Shown here: in pieces, positions 25,799 through 34,795 of the stretch
How positions within the stretch are numbered: the stretch's first letter is position 1
How the letters are laid out: each line of letters begins with the position of its first letter
Assembly: GCA_013153495.1 (NCBI GenBank)
Contig: JAADEH010000012.1
Span: 620,001-684,000, forward strand
Reading direction: 5' to 3'
Length of the DNA stretch: 64,000 bases
Origin: Aquificota bacterium
Lineage (GTDB): Bacteria > Aquificota > Aquificia > Aquificales > Aquificaceae
Made by a program: the position numbers and the translations under genes
The notes under the pieces: generated by a model
What the model saw: the letters and a program-made list of their open reading frames with translations, nothing else
What the model was told of the DNA's origin: nothing
Database searches by the model: none

Positions 25799-28165
25799 GT
25801 GACACCGGATATAATGCAAGTCCCGGAAGTTCCCGACACACCCAGAGAGTATCCCCTTATGCCTCTCAGGGACATAGTCATATTTCCCACAATGGTCTTG
25901 CCCCTGTTCGTGGGGAGAAACTTTTCCATAAAGGCGGTGGAGGAAGCCTCCAAGAGGGACAAACTCATATTCCTAACCCTTCAGAAGGAAAAGGACATAG
26001 AAGAACCCAAGGAAGAGGACATATACAAGGTGGGGGTTATAGCCCACATTATCAGGGTAGTTCCCATAGAGGAGAACAGGATAAAGGTTCTCGTTCAGGG
26101 CATAAGAAGGGGTATTTTGAAGGAACTCAGGTTTAAGGAGGACCACTACGAAGCCCTTGTTGAACCCGTAGAGGAGAAGGAAATAGATGAGAAGGACCTT
26201 ACGGTAGAAGACAAGGCACTTATGAAATCCGTAAAGGAGCTACTCGACAAGGCAATATCCCTCGGCAAGCAGGTAATACCGGACGTGGTGATGATAATAA
26301 GGGAGATTGAAGACCCCGGGAAGCTCGCAGACCTCATAGCTTCAATCCTCGAGATGAAGTCAAAGGAAGCCCAAGAGATACTCGAGACCATAGACCCCAG
26401 AGAGAGGCTCAGGAAAGTTCACCAATTCCTCCTCAACGAAGTGGGTCTTTTAGAGGTAAAGCAGCAAATAAGCACCCAGGCGAGGGAGCAGATAGAGAAG
26501 GAGCAGAGGGAATACTTCCTCAGACAACAACTCAGAGCCATACAGGAAGAACTCGGGGAGGCGGACGACAGAAGGGCGGAGATTGAGGAATACAGGAAAA
26601 AGTTAGAGGAGCTTAAGCTCGACGAGCAAACCAAGAAGGAAATTGAGAAACAGATAAAGAGGCTCGAGCGACTGCATCCCGACTCCGCGGAAGCGGGAGT
26701 AATAAGGACATGGCTTGACTGGGTTCTCGAACTCCCGTGGAACGCAAGAACTGAGGACAACTACGACCTCGACAGGGCAAGGGAGATACTCGACAGGGAC
26801 CACTACGACCTCGAGAAGGTAAAGGACAGGATAATCGAATACCTTGCGGTCAGGAAGCTAACTCAGGGGGGAGAGTCAACGGCGCAGATACTTGCCTTCG
26901 TGGGACCACCGGGTGTGGGAAAGACATCCCTCGGCAAGTCCATAGCTCAGGCGCTCGGGAGGAAGTTCGTCAGGATAGCTCTCGGAGGCATAAGGGACGA
27001 GGCGGAGATAAGGGGACACAGAAGAACCTACGTAGGAGCGATGCCGGGCAGGATAATTCAAGCGATAAAGCAGGCGGGAACGAAGAACCCCCTCATAATG
27101 CTCGACGAGATAGACAAGCTCGCTATGTCCTTTCAGGGAGACCCCGCTGCCGCACTCTTAGAGGTGCTCGACCCCGAGCAGAACAAGAACTTTACGGACC
27201 TATACATCGGTCTCCCCTTCGACCTCTCCGAGGTGATATTCATCTGCACGGGAAACAGAATGGACACCATACCCACACCCCTTCTGGACCGTATGGAGCT
27301 TATACAGCTCTCGGGATACTCGGAAGAGGAAAAGCTCTTTATAGCTCAGAAGCACCTTCTCCCCAAGCTAATTCCCCTCCACGGACTCAAGGAGGAGGAG
27401 GTTCAGTTTGAGGATGAGGCTATCCTTGAAATAATAAGGGGATATACCCGCGAAGCGGGTGTTAGAAACCTTCAAAGACAGATATCCTCAGTTCTCAGAA
27501 AGATTGCTGTAAAGAAGCTCAAGGGTGAGGAGGGACCCTTCAGGATAACGAAAGAGGACATAAGGAAGTTCCTCGGCGTTCCCCGATACAAGCCTGAAAA
27601 GGAGAAGGAGCCTCTCGTGGGTATAGCCACCGGTCTGGCTTGGACCGAGGTGGGCGGAGAGATAATGTTCATAGAAGCGACCAAGATGAAGGGGAAAGGG
27701 GGACTGCTACTGACCGGTTCGCTCGGGGACATAATGAAGGAGTCCGCTCAGGCGGCGCTCTCTTACATAAGGGCGAATGCGGAGACCTACGGCATAGACC
27801 CGGATGTATTCCCCAACGTGGACATACACATACACGTTCCCGAAGGGGCTGTTCCCAAGGACGGACCCTCCGCAGGGGTTGCAATAGCGACCGCTCTTAT
27901 ATCGCTCTTTACGGACATTCCCGTGAGAATGGACATAGCCATGACCGGGGAGATTACTTTGAGGGGAAGGGTTCTTCCGGTCGGTGGGCTTAAGGAGAAG
28001 ATACTCGCTGCCAAGAGGGCGGAGATTTACGAGGTAATACTCCCGGAGAAGAACAAGGACGAGGTGCTGGAGGACTTACCGGAGTATGTTAGGGACAAGA
28101 TGAAACTTCACTTCGTAAATCACTTGGACGAGGTGTTCAAACTTGCTCTTACAAAGACCCCTTAG
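25799..28165 (+). CDS. lon: ATP-dependent protease Lon
   Basis: 788 residues, full length. The N-terminal LAN domain ([23 protein letters not shown]) is followed by a coiled-coil region, the AAA+ Walker [10 protein letters not shown] (about 369) and Walker [11 protein letters not shown], and a C-terminal protease domain with the catalytic serine in [11 protein letters not shown] (about 690) and its lysine partner in [13 protein letters not shown]. The GTG start at 25799 has a GAGGAGG ribosome site 7 bases upstream. Degrades damaged and regulatory proteins in the cytosol. Its stop overlaps the convergent next gene by 4 bases. Confidence 0.96.
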   Translation: MTPDIMQVPEVPDTPREYPLMPLRDIVIFPTMVLPLFVGRNFSIKAVEEASKRDKLIFLTLQKEKDIEEPKEEDIYKVGVIAHIIRVVPIEENRIKVLVQGIRRGILKELRFKEDHYEALVEPVEEKEIDEKDLTVEDKALMKSVKELLDKAISLGKQVIPDVVMIIREIEDPGKLADLIASILEMKSKEAQEILETIDPRERLRKVHQFLLNEVGLLEVKQQISTQAREQIEKEQREYFLRQQLRAIQEELGEADDRRAEIEEYRKKLEELKLDEQTKKEIEKQIKRLERLHPDSAEAGVIRTWLDWVLELPWNARTEDNYDLDRAREILDRDHYDLEKVKDRIIEYLAVRKLTQGGESTAQILAFVGPPGVGKTSLGKSIAQALGRKFVRIALGGIRDEAEIRGHRRTYVGAMPGRIIQAIKQAGTKNPLIMLDEIDKLAMSFQGDPAAALLEVLDPEQNKNFTDLYIGLPFDLSEVIFICTGNRMDTIPTPLLDRMELIQLSGYSEEEKLFIAQKHLLPKLIPLHGLKEEEVQFEDEAILEIIRGYTREAGVRNLQRQISSVLRKIAVKKLKGEEGPFRITKEDIRKFLGVPRYKPEKEKEPLVGIATGLAWTEVGGEIMFIEATKMKGKGGLLLTGSLGDIMKESAQAALSYIRANAETYGIDPDVFPNVDIHIHVPEGAVPKDGPSAGVAIATALISLFTDIPVRMDIAMTGEITLRGRVLPVGGLKEKILAAKRAEIYEVILPEKNKDEVLEDLPEYVRDKMKLHFVNHLDEVFKLALTKTP

Positions 28166-29658
28166 AGGGGTTCTATCTCAACCTCAAAGAGGTCTCCCCT
28201 GTTCTGGAGGGGCAGGGTTCCCGTCCTTCCGGTTATCACGAACAGCCTTCCCGACCTCGTCCTGACGACAGACTGAATGGCTTCCTCAAATCTTTTTCCT
28301 ATTAGCTTTTTAAGGTGGGCTATACCTTTCTTGTCTATCACTATAAGGTAAAGCTCTCCTTCGGAGAACTTGGTTACGTCCAAGAACCTGTAAATGGGGC
28401 TTCTGACGTTCCTAACAGCTCCCAGGTAGGCTCTCTTTGCTACCTGAGCGGTAAAGTGCCTGACGTTGAAGGTGTATTTATCCTCATCCTCGTAAACACC
28501 AGGAAGCTCAGCGGTCGTGTAAGAGCCGTCAAACTCAGGTTGGGATAGGATAAGGTCTTCTCCTTTGTAAACCCTCAGGTATCCGTCCCTATCCGTGAAG
28601 GCAAGCAGGTCTCCGAGGGCTACCGCAGAGTCTGCTCTGAATTCAGTCGGAACATCAAAGTTCCCTTTGTCCACCACATCGTCCCCTCTCAGTTCCAGCT
28701 TCCTTACCTCTCCCCAGAGGTCTCTAACGTCAAATCTCTGTCCTACGAAGGTATCGTGGGCTTTCTCCTTATCGAGAACCACCATCATGAAGGGTATGTT
28801 CTCTCTGACTATTACGGGACTACCTCCGACGAACTTCACCAGAATTGAGCTTGCCTCCGTTCCGGAGACCATGTTGATGAGAACCACGTCCTTATCGCTC
28901 TCCAAAGGTGCACACTGGAGGTTTACCGCATAACCGGAAGGGAGTCTCAGGGTTGCGTATTCAACAACTTCCTTCGGAAGTATCTCGTAAAATACAACCC
29001 GATTTTCGAACAGAACCGCTAAGTAGTCCTTGTCTTTCCCGGTCAGATTGCAAGCGTCCGCAGAAAGGGGAAGGGAGGGTAGGGACATGACGAAGCGTGC
29101 TCTGACTCTAAACTCTTCAGGTTCTCTTGCATAAGGCTGGGTTTGAACGACTATGGGCTTTTCAAAGAAGGCTACTGCCTTACCCTTCAGCTCCACACCG
29201 AAACCGTCCTGAAACTCTTTAACCACGTAGGGACAATTCTTACCCTTTTTCAGGTTATCCACATAGGAGCTTACCTTGAAGTATCCCTCCTCACTACCCT
29301 CGTAGCACACCTCTTTCACAGAGAGCTTTACCTTCTGTCCCCTTTCTATACCTTCGTCCCGGATAATTCTCGCAACCGAGAACTTATCCTTTACCTCGAC
29401 GACCTCAATCTCACCTACGGGTTCCTCTACACTGCCGAGCACTTCACCCGTTACGGGGTGGACGACCTTTTTTCCTTCCTTAAGCACCGCAAACCTTTCC
29501 CCCGTGAAAGCCTTACCCTTACCGAGGTCTATTACCACCCTGTCCCCGAGTTTTTCCACAACGAACCCTTGCCTGTTAAAGAACTTTCCTATATCCTCGA
29601 GGGGGGCGGACACCGCAAAGGCGAGAACCAAGATTGTAAGAAGTAAGGCTCTCCTCAT
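28162..29658 (-). CDS. Secreted protein of unknown function with FlgT-like N-terminal module
   Basis: 498 residues. A signal peptide (about 1-17, ending AVSA) predicts export. The segment after it, [22 protein letters not shown]...[25 protein letters not shown], resembles the FlgT C-terminal/LPP20-type module found in envelope proteins. The long remainder contains repeated strand-rich blocks such as [18 protein letters not shown] and [19 protein letters not shown], which look like beta-propeller blades. I recognise no full-length family. Its ATG overlaps the leuB stop by 4 bases, so it is cotranscribed with leuB. Confidence 0.75.
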   Translation of the reverse strand: MRRALLLTILVLAFAVSAPLEDIGKFFNRQGFVVEKLGDRVVIDLGKGKAFTGERFAVLKEGKKVVHPVTGEVLGSVEEPVGEIEVVEVKDKFSVARIIRDEGIERGQKVKLSVKEVCYEGSEEGYFKVSSYVDNLKKGKNCPYVVKEFQDGFGVELKGKAVAFFEKPIVVQTQPYAREPEEFRVRARFVMSLPSLPLSADACNLTGKDKDYLAVLFENRVVFYEILPKEVVEYATLRLPSGYAVNLQCAPLESDKDVVLINMVSGTEASSILVKFVGGSPVIVRENIPFMMVVLDKEKAHDTFVGQRFDVRDLWGEVRKLELRGDDVVDKGNFDVPTEFRADSAVALGDLLAFTDRDGYLRVYKGEDLILSQPEFDGSYTTAELPGVYEDEDKYTFNVRHFTAQVAKRAYLGAVRNVRSPIYRFLDVTKFSEGELYLIVIDKKGIAHLKKLIGKRFEEAIQSVVRTRSGRLFVITGRTGTLPLQNRGDLFEVEIEPL

Positions 29659-30740
29659 CTCTTAAGCTCCTTCAAGTTCTTAATTATCTGAGCGGTCATC
29701 TCCTCTGTGCCTACCTTCTTTGTTCCTTCGGAGTATATGTCCGGAGTTCTGTATCCCTCTTCGAGGGTCTTTTCTACAGCTTTCTCGATAAGCTCTCCCG
29801 CTTGGTCCATGCCGAAGGAGTATTTGAGCATCATGGAGGCGGAGAGAATTGTAGCTATGGGGTTTGCTATCCCCTGACCCGCTATGTCCGGGGCGGAACC
29901 ATGAACGGGTTCGTATAAGGCGTATCTGTCCCCAACGCTTGCGGAAGGTAGCATACCTAAGCTTCCCACCACAACACCCGCTTCGTCCGAAAGTATGTCT
30001 CCGAATATGTTTCCTGTAACTATGACGTCGAAGGAGGAGGGTCTTCTGACGAGTTGCATGGCACAGTTGTCAACATATAGGTGTTCCAGCTCTACATCGG
30101 GATAGTCCTTGTGAACTTCCTCCACCACCTCCTTCCAGAGACCGCTCACCTCAAGGACGTTGGACTTGTCAACGCTCGTGAGCTTCTTTCTCCTTTTCCT
30201 CGCTATCTCGAAGGCTTTTACCGCAACCCTCCTTATCTCGTCCTCGGTGTATCTCATGGTGTTTATTCCCACCCTCTTGCCGTTTTCCTCAAATACACCT
30301 CTCGGCTCTCCGTAATAGACATCTCCCGTCAGTTCCCTTACAACGAGCATGTCCGTTCCACGAACCACCTCGGGCTTCAGGGGGGAAGAGTCTATGAGAG
30401 GTTCCCACACCTTGGCGGGTCTGAGGTTTGCATACAGGTCAAGCTCTTTCCTTATCCTAAGAAGTCCCTTCTCGGGTCTCTTGTCGGTGGGAAGGTTGTC
30501 CCACTTGGGTCCCCCGACCGCTCCCAGCAGAACCGCATCGGACTCCTTACACAGCTTGAGGGTTTCCTCCGGAAGGGGTGTCCCGGTCTTGTCGATGGCG
30601 GTTCCCCCTATAAGTCCCTCTCTGAACTCAAACTTTACCTCGAAGAGGTCCTCTATAACTCTTAGAACTTCTAAGGTGGAATTGACTATCTCGGGACCTA
30701 TACCGTCTCCCTTTAGGACAGCAACCTTAAAAGTTTTCAT
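29655..30740 (-). CDS. leuB: 3-isopropylmalate dehydrogenase
   Basis: Oxidises and decarboxylates 3-isopropylmalate in leucine synthesis with NAD. 361 residues. [38 protein letters not shown] [27 protein letters not shown], the catalytic Lys/Asp in [15 protein letters not shown], and [18 protein letters not shown] are all typical of LeuB rather than isocitrate dehydrogenase. The downstream gene overlaps it by 4 bases. Confidence 0.96.
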   Translation of the reverse strand: MKTFKVAVLKGDGIGPEIVNSTLEVLRVIEDLFEVKFEFREGLIGGTAIDKTGTPLPEETLKLCKESDAVLLGAVGGPKWDNLPTDKRPEKGLLRIRKELDLYANLRPAKVWEPLIDSSPLKPEVVRGTDMLVVRELTGDVYYGEPRGVFEENGKRVGINTMRYTEDEIRRVAVKAFEIARKRRKKLTSVDKSNVLEVSGLWKEVVEEVHKDYPDVELEHLYVDNCAMQLVRRPSSFDVIVTGNIFGDILSDEAGVVVGSLGMLPSASVGDRYALYEPVHGSAPDIAGQGIANPIATILSASMMLKYSFGMDQAGELIEKAVEKTLEEGYRTPDIYSEGTKKVGTEEMTAQIIKNLKELKR

Positions 30741-30748
30741 GAGAGAGT

Positions 30749-30754
30749 ATTATA
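30749..30754 (-). promoter_or_regulatory. -10 box of leuB, close to the start codon
   Basis: TATAAT on the minus strand ends 8 bases before the leuB ATG at 30740; no Shine-Dalgarno lies between, which predicts a leaderless message. Confidence 0.5.
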
Positions 30755-30868
30755 AGGGAGAAAAGACTTAAGCTATAAATTTAAGCGGTATGCTCATGCA
30801 TTTCCATAAGGAAGCTCCTTTGAACGGGGTATGGGAGGATAAGTTTTAGAGGTAAGGAGGTGATTGCC

Positions 30869-31021
30869 ATGTGCTTCTCGATGGAGGAGTATGAAAGGCT
30901 CAAGGCTCTTGTGGAAGAGAGAAAGAAGATAAGGGAACAGCTTAAGGACATAAAACCCTCTGACTTTGAAAAGAAGGAAGATAAGGAAGAGGAGAAGGTT
31001 CTTCAGGCTAAGGAGTCTTAA
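30869..31021 (+). CDS. 50-residue charged protein
   Basis: Translation of the stretch gives MCFSMEEYERLKALVEER.. ending ..VLQAKES, 50 residues, strongly charged and helical, with a predicted coiled coil. A near-perfect TAAGGAGGTGAT (30853-30864) precedes the ATG at the right distance, which is the main evidence that it is real. Its stop overlaps the convergent truA stop by 3 bases. I recognise no family. It shares the strong ribosome-site style of the other small genes in this window. Confidence 0.65.
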   Translation: MCFSMEEYERLKALVEERKKIREQLKDIKPSDFEKKEDKEEEKVLQAKES

Positions 31022-31737
31022 AGATATACTTTTTCCAATGTTAGACCGTGGGCGGGGGCGGTATGGGGGCTTTTAGCTCCTTCAAAGAATTTGGTTAGAT
31101 CGCTCGGTGGTAGTCTGCCTTTAGCTACTTCAACCGCTGCGCCGACGAGCCTGCGAACCATAAACCTCAAGAAGTGAGAAGCGGTGAAGCGGATTTCTAT
31201 CAGGGGTGAGCTTAAGGTAAGCTCGACCTTCAGGTCTATTAGGGTGTTCTTATCTTCCTCGAGCTTGGCAAACCCTGAGAAATCCCTTTTTCCTTTAAAG
31301 GTTTCCAGAGCTGACTGTAGAAGGGATAGGTCGAGGTCGTAGGGTATGTGCCAGGAAAAGGGATAGAGGAAGGGGTTTCTGGAGACAGCATTCCATATTT
31401 TGTAAAGGTATGTTTTTCCTTTTACGGAAAACCGTGCGTTAAAACTTTCCGGTGCTTCTCTGACTTCGTAAATACCTATATCCTTCGGGAGTAAAGAGTT
31501 CAAGGCTCTCAGAAGCTTTTCCTCATCGACTGTCTTAGAAGATTGAAAGTTCGCTACATAATCCTGTGCGTGAACCCCCGCATCTGTTCTGCAACAGCCT
31601 GTTAGTTTTACCTCCTCCCTAAGTATCCGCTCAATGGCTTCTTTAAGGACTCCCTGGACCGTAGGAACCTGCGGTTGTATCTGCCAGCCTGAGTAGTTAC
31701 TTCCCACGAAAGCGAGCCTGAGCATGTAGTTTGGCAT
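31018..31737 (-). CDS. truA: tRNA pseudouridine(38-40) synthase
   Basis: Isomerises uridines 38-40 in the anticodon arm. 239 residues, near the normal 250-270. LRLAFVGSNYSGWQIQPQVPTVQGVLKEAIERI is the N-terminal TruA signature, the catalytic aspartate is in CCRTDAGVHAQDYVANF, and RFTASHFLRFMVRRLVGA is the C-terminal block. It follows the TOPRIM gene by 2 bases on the minus strand. Confidence 0.96.
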   Translation of the reverse strand: MPNYMLRLAFVGSNYSGWQIQPQVPTVQGVLKEAIERILREEVKLTGCCRTDAGVHAQDYVANFQSSKTVDEEKLLRALNSLLPKDIGIYEVREAPESFNARFSVKGKTYLYKIWNAVSRNPFLYPFSWHIPYDLDLSLLQSALETFKGKRDFSGFAKLEEDKNTLIDLKVELTLSSPLIEIRFTASHFLRFMVRRLVGAAVEVAKGRLPPSDLTKFFEGAKSPHTAPAHGLTLEKVYL

Positions 31738-31739
31738 GC

Positions 31740-32240
31740 TTACTTTAATTTCTCAAGAAGATAACTAAAAGATTGGTTTCTCCTGCAGGCTTCTTCAACT
31801 CGAAAGTTTTTTAGTATCTCCTGCATAAAATCTATCCGTGATTTGAACCTTGAAGGGATTCTCATATCAAACTCTTCTTTATTTATAGCTTCAGTATTTT
31901 CAGGAACTAAAATATTGAGTTTATTACCATCAGCACCAGCTAGATACCAACTTTCTATCTCTTTTACTACAATTACTATTTTCTCTCTACTAGGGACACC
32001 CCATCGTCGTCTCACATCCTCCACTCTGCTAGTTATACAGGGATGGTTATTTTTATCCGCAAGAAATATATAATCAGCACCTATAGACTGTATAGATTTA
32101 AAGTAATCTTTTAGCTTATTCTTAGTATAGCTGGCGTACTTGACCACCTTGATCCACCTATCACTCAGAAGGGGACATATAACAGTTTTCACAAACCGTT
32201 CGTCATCATTACCCTCAACAAATATATACAGCCCCTTCAT
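31740..32240 (-). CDS. TOPRIM-like (DUF4276-type) partner of an AAA ATPase
   Basis: 166 residues. The N-terminal LYIFVEGNDDERFVKTVI carries the TOPRIM glutamate, followed by DYIFLADKNNH and VVKEIESWYLAGAD, a pattern seen in DUF4276/DUF4435-like TOPRIM proteins that pair with OLD-type ATPases. The gene overlaps the ATPase by 4 bases (ATGA). Base composition is visibly more AT-rich than the flanking truA and pfkA. ATPase plus separate TOPRIM protein is the architecture of several anti-phage systems (for example PARIS AriA/AriB), but this pair is not confidently one of those. Confidence 0.72.
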   Translation of the reverse strand: MKGLYIFVEGNDDERFVKTVICPLLSDRWIKVVKYASYTKNKLKDYFKSIQSIGADYIFLADKNNHPCITSRVEDVRRRWGVPSREKIVIVVKEIESWYLAGADGNKLNILVPENTEAINKEEFDMRIPSRFKSRIDFMQEILKNFRVEEACRRNQSFSYLLEKLK

Positions 32241-33475
32241 GGTAACTCAAGGAGATTTTGAACATAAAGCTCATCTATACCTATTTCGTTTTTTAAGAAT
32301 GCTTTCACTCTGCTGTCATCCGCTGGTCGGGTTATTACAGAAAACCCATCCTCATCTCGAGATATCAAGAGTATATCTTCTAATGCTGTGGACTTTACTA
32401 CCTCAGGATTGTGCGTAGTTATAAGAATCTGTTTTCTAACCGAAGCCTCTCTCATCATGTTTATAATTTTTGAAATAAGATGAGGGTGTATGTTCCTTTC
32501 AGGTTCTTCAATTATAGCCATAGGTTTACTTTCAAAGTAGAGTGCGATTATAAGAGCTGTTATGTTCACAGTTCCATCCGATATAAGCGATGCGGGTATG
32601 TAGTTTTTGAAGAACCTTTCCTTTAACTTAAAAAGTAGGGATCTATCTGCAAATTTCTCAACTCCCATATCCTCAATTGCAGGAAGTAGGTCTGTGATTA
32701 GGTTTAGAAGTTGTCTCTTCTTTTCTTTATCCTCAAGAAGCTTTTTCAGGATTATAGAAAGGTTGCTACCGTCCTCTTCTAATTCTAATTTGCCAGTTAT
32801 GGGTGTTGCTCTTTTAGGCAGTTTTGGGTCAAAGTCGTATATGGATATATCTTCTAAGATTTCAACAAGTGGAGGTGAAAGGAAAAAGGGCATTTGGATA
32901 AGCAACGTTTTAGAACGTTCTACCTCTTTGCTGAAAAAAGGAGGGGAAATAAGATCCTCCTCTATAGGCAGATTCTCAGGCTCCTTTCTCACTTCTGGTC
33001 TTCCATTCCTATTCCATACTGTTATCCTCCCTTTCCCGAGAACTTCCTTCTTCCTAAACTTTCGGGAACGGTCAAGTTCAACAACTTCGCACTCCACAGT
33101 AAGAACATCTCTAACTATCTCAAAACTTTTTCTTCTTTTCATAAACCTCAGTTCAAACTCATATTGGCTACTGTGTCCAGTAATACCTATAAACTTTGGT
33201 AGGAGGAGGTTGAACCTTGTATCCGAATAAATCTTTATCCGCAAATTTTCTTCAGCCCCCAGCTTTACATTTCTTATGTATTCAACACCACCTTGCATGG
33301 AAACCGCATTATCCAGACCCACAGTAACTATATCCCTGAGGAATTTAAACACCTGGACAAAGTTAGACTTTCCAGAGGCATTTGCTCCTATGAGTACATT
33401 GAAGGAGTTGAGGTCAACATCTATTTCCCTAAAACTTTTAAAGTTTCTAACTTCTAACCTATTAATAGCCTTCAT
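32237..33475 (-). CDS. AAA-family ATPase (AAA_21/OLD-like)
   Basis: 412 residues from the ATG at 33475 (MKAINRLEVRNFKSF); a longer reading to 33535 runs over the pfkA start and is rejected. Walker A is IGANASGKSNF (29-39), ASLISDGTVNITAL corresponds to the signature-helix region, and MAIIEEPERNIHPHL is Walker B with the D-loop histidine; QILITTHNPEVV follows. This is the RecF/OLD-like single-polypeptide ATPase layout without its own TOPRIM domain, which is supplied by the next gene. Defence or DNA-repair function is inferred. It diverges from pfkA with 23 bases between the starts. Confidence 0.85.
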   Translation of the reverse strand: MKAINRLEVRNFKSFREIDVDLNSFNVLIGANASGKSNFVQVFKFLRDIVTVGLDNAVSMQGGVEYIRNVKLGAEENLRIKIYSDTRFNLLLPKFIGITGHSSQYEFELRFMKRRKSFEIVRDVLTVECEVVELDRSRKFRKKEVLGKGRITVWNRNGRPEVRKEPENLPIEEDLISPPFFSKEVERSKTLLIQMPFFLSPPLVEILEDISIYDFDPKLPKRATPITGKLELEEDGSNLSIILKKLLEDKEKKRQLLNLITDLLPAIEDMGVEKFADRSLLFKLKERFFKNYIPASLISDGTVNITALIIALYFESKPMAIIEEPERNIHPHLISKIINMMREASVRKQILITTHNPEVVKSTALEDILLISRDEDGFSVITRPADDSRVKAFLKNEIGIDELYVQNLLELP

Positions 33476-33487
33476 CCAAATGGTTAT

Positions 33488-33493
33488 TATAAT
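33488..33493 (+). promoter_or_regulatory. -10 box of pfkA, 5 bases from the start codon
   Basis: TATAAT ends 5 bases before the ATG at 33499, so a start at the normal distance would fall on the ATG itself. This is the clearest leaderless candidate in the window. Confidence 0.55.
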
Positions 33494-33498
33494 ACCCA

Positions 33499-34464
33499 AT
33501 GAAGTTGGGCATACTCTGCTCGGGAGGGGATGCACCGGGAATGAACCCGGTCATAAGGTCTATAGTAAGGTGTGCTAACTCCCTCGGACACGAGACGGTT
33601 GGAATAAGGAGGGGATACAGGGGTCTAATAGAGGGAGACTTTGTGCCTCTGTCCTCGAGGGAGGTGGGAGGAATACTGGATAGGGGAGGAACCATACTGC
33701 TGAGCAGTAGGGAGGAGAGGTTTAAAAGTCTGGAGTTCCGGGAGAGGGCTTACGAGAACCTGAAGAGGGAAAGGATAGATGCTTTGATAGTTTTGGGAGG
33801 TGAGGGAACTTTTAGGGGAGCGGAGTTGATGGCGGAGGAAGCGGGAATTTCCGTAATAGGTGTTCCCTGCACCATAGACAACGATGTGGGAGGAACGCAA
33901 TACTGCATCGGATACGACACCGCTCTGAGGAATGCGGTCGAGGCAATAGACAGGATAAGGGATACCGCAAGCTCCCACGAGAGGGTTTTCGTGGTGGAGG
34001 TGATGGGGAGGAACAGGGGCTTCATAGCGGTTGAGGCGGGGCTTGCGACCGGAGCTGAGCTTATACTCGTTCCCGAAGAGGACTTCCCGAAGGAAAAAAT
34101 CCCGGAGGAGATAAAGAAGGCTAAAGGTATCGGAAAGCTTCACTTCATAATCGTAGTTGCGGAGGGATATTGCTCCGCTCAGGAGCTTAAGGAGTTCTTA
34201 CTCGAGCAGGTGGGAGATAGATACGGAGAGGTAAGGGCTACCGTTTTGGGACATCTTCAGAGGGGAGGCATACCGACCCACACGGACAGGATAATGGGTA
34301 TGAAGTTTGGAGAGGTGGCGGTGGAAGCTGTTCTTTCGGGAGAAAAAGCGGGTTTCGTGGCTTATGATAGAGGGCGCTTTTACATAGAGGACTTCAAAAA
34401 GGCACAGGAGTTCAAGGAACTGGACTGGGAAGCTCTGAGGCTCAGCAGAAGACTGAACCTATGA
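33499..34464 (+). CDS. pfkA: 6-phosphofructokinase, group A
   Basis: Phosphorylates fructose 6-phosphate in glycolysis. 321 residues, like E. coli PfkA. GILCSGGDAPGMNPVIR opens the protein; PCTIDNDV gives Asp127 and Asp129; VVEVMGRNRGFIA and LGHLQRGGIPTHTDRIMG are intact. The nucleotide motif, usually GGDGS, reads GGEGT here (Glu102), so the Mg-ATP aspartate is replaced by glutamate. The next residue is Gly, as in ATP-dependent rather than PPi-dependent enzymes. Convergent with yajC by 6 bases. Confidence 0.93.
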   Translation: MKLGILCSGGDAPGMNPVIRSIVRCANSLGHETVGIRRGYRGLIEGDFVPLSSREVGGILDRGGTILLSSREERFKSLEFRERAYENLKRERIDALIVLGGEGTFRGAELMAEEAGISVIGVPCTIDNDVGGTQYCIGYDTALRNAVEAIDRIRDTASSHERVFVVEVMGRNRGFIAVEAGLATGAELILVPEEDFPKEKIPEEIKKAKGIGKLHFIIVVAEGYCSAQELKEFLLEQVGDRYGEVRATVLGHLQRGGIPTHTDRIMGMKFGEVAVEAVLSGEKAGFVAYDRGRFYIEDFKKAQEFKELDWEALRLSRRLNL

Positions 34465-34794
34465 CTTTTCCTCTTCCTTCTTTTTGTAGTCAGGCTGGAA
34501 GCCTATAACAGCCTCTTTGGAGAAAGTTATTTTCGTGTTTGCATCTACCTTGAGGGTAACGGTTCTTTCCCCTATCTCGGCAACAGTTCCCCAAATGCCT
34601 GCGGAGGTTACCACCTTGTCCCCCTTCTTCAGGCTCTCTATGAGCTTTCTGTGCCTTTCTCTCTCCTTCTTCTGGGGTCTGATTATGAGGAAGTAGAATA
34701 TGGCGAATATCCCCACGAGGAAGAGTATCTGAAAGAGTATAGCTCCGGTGGGGTTGTGGGGTGCTTGGTTCTGGGCAAAGGCTATATCTATCAT
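34459..34794 (-). CDS. yajC: Preprotein translocase subunit YajC
   Basis: 111 residues. One membrane helix (about residues 19-41, ILFQILFLVGIFAIFYFLIIRPQKKERERHRK) followed by the YajC cytosolic domain LKKGDKVVTSAGIWGTVAEIGERTVTLKVDANTKITFSKEAV, an exact family pattern. It helps the SecDF complex, although secD and secF are not adjacent here. It starts 1 base after the stop of the upstream flavoprotein gene. Confidence 0.95.
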   Translation of the reverse strand: MIDIAFAQNQAPHNPTGAILFQILFLVGIFAIFYFLIIRPQKKERERHRKLIESLKKGDKVVTSAGIWGTVAEIGERTVTLKVDANTKITFSKEAVIGFQPDYKKKEEEKS

Positions 34795-34795
34795 C

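Noticed and set aside
28157..28171. ACCCCT-TAG-AGGGGT hairpin at the lon stop
   Set aside because: Short stem with no T-run; it spans both convergent stop codons, so I do not call a terminator.
30790..30849. 19-codon frame before the 50-residue gene
   Set aside because: No ribosome site and no conserved look; a chance frame.
33476..33535. Upstream extension of the AAA ATPase
   Set aside because: It overlaps the pfkA start, and MKAINRLEVRNFKSF is the normal family N-terminus.
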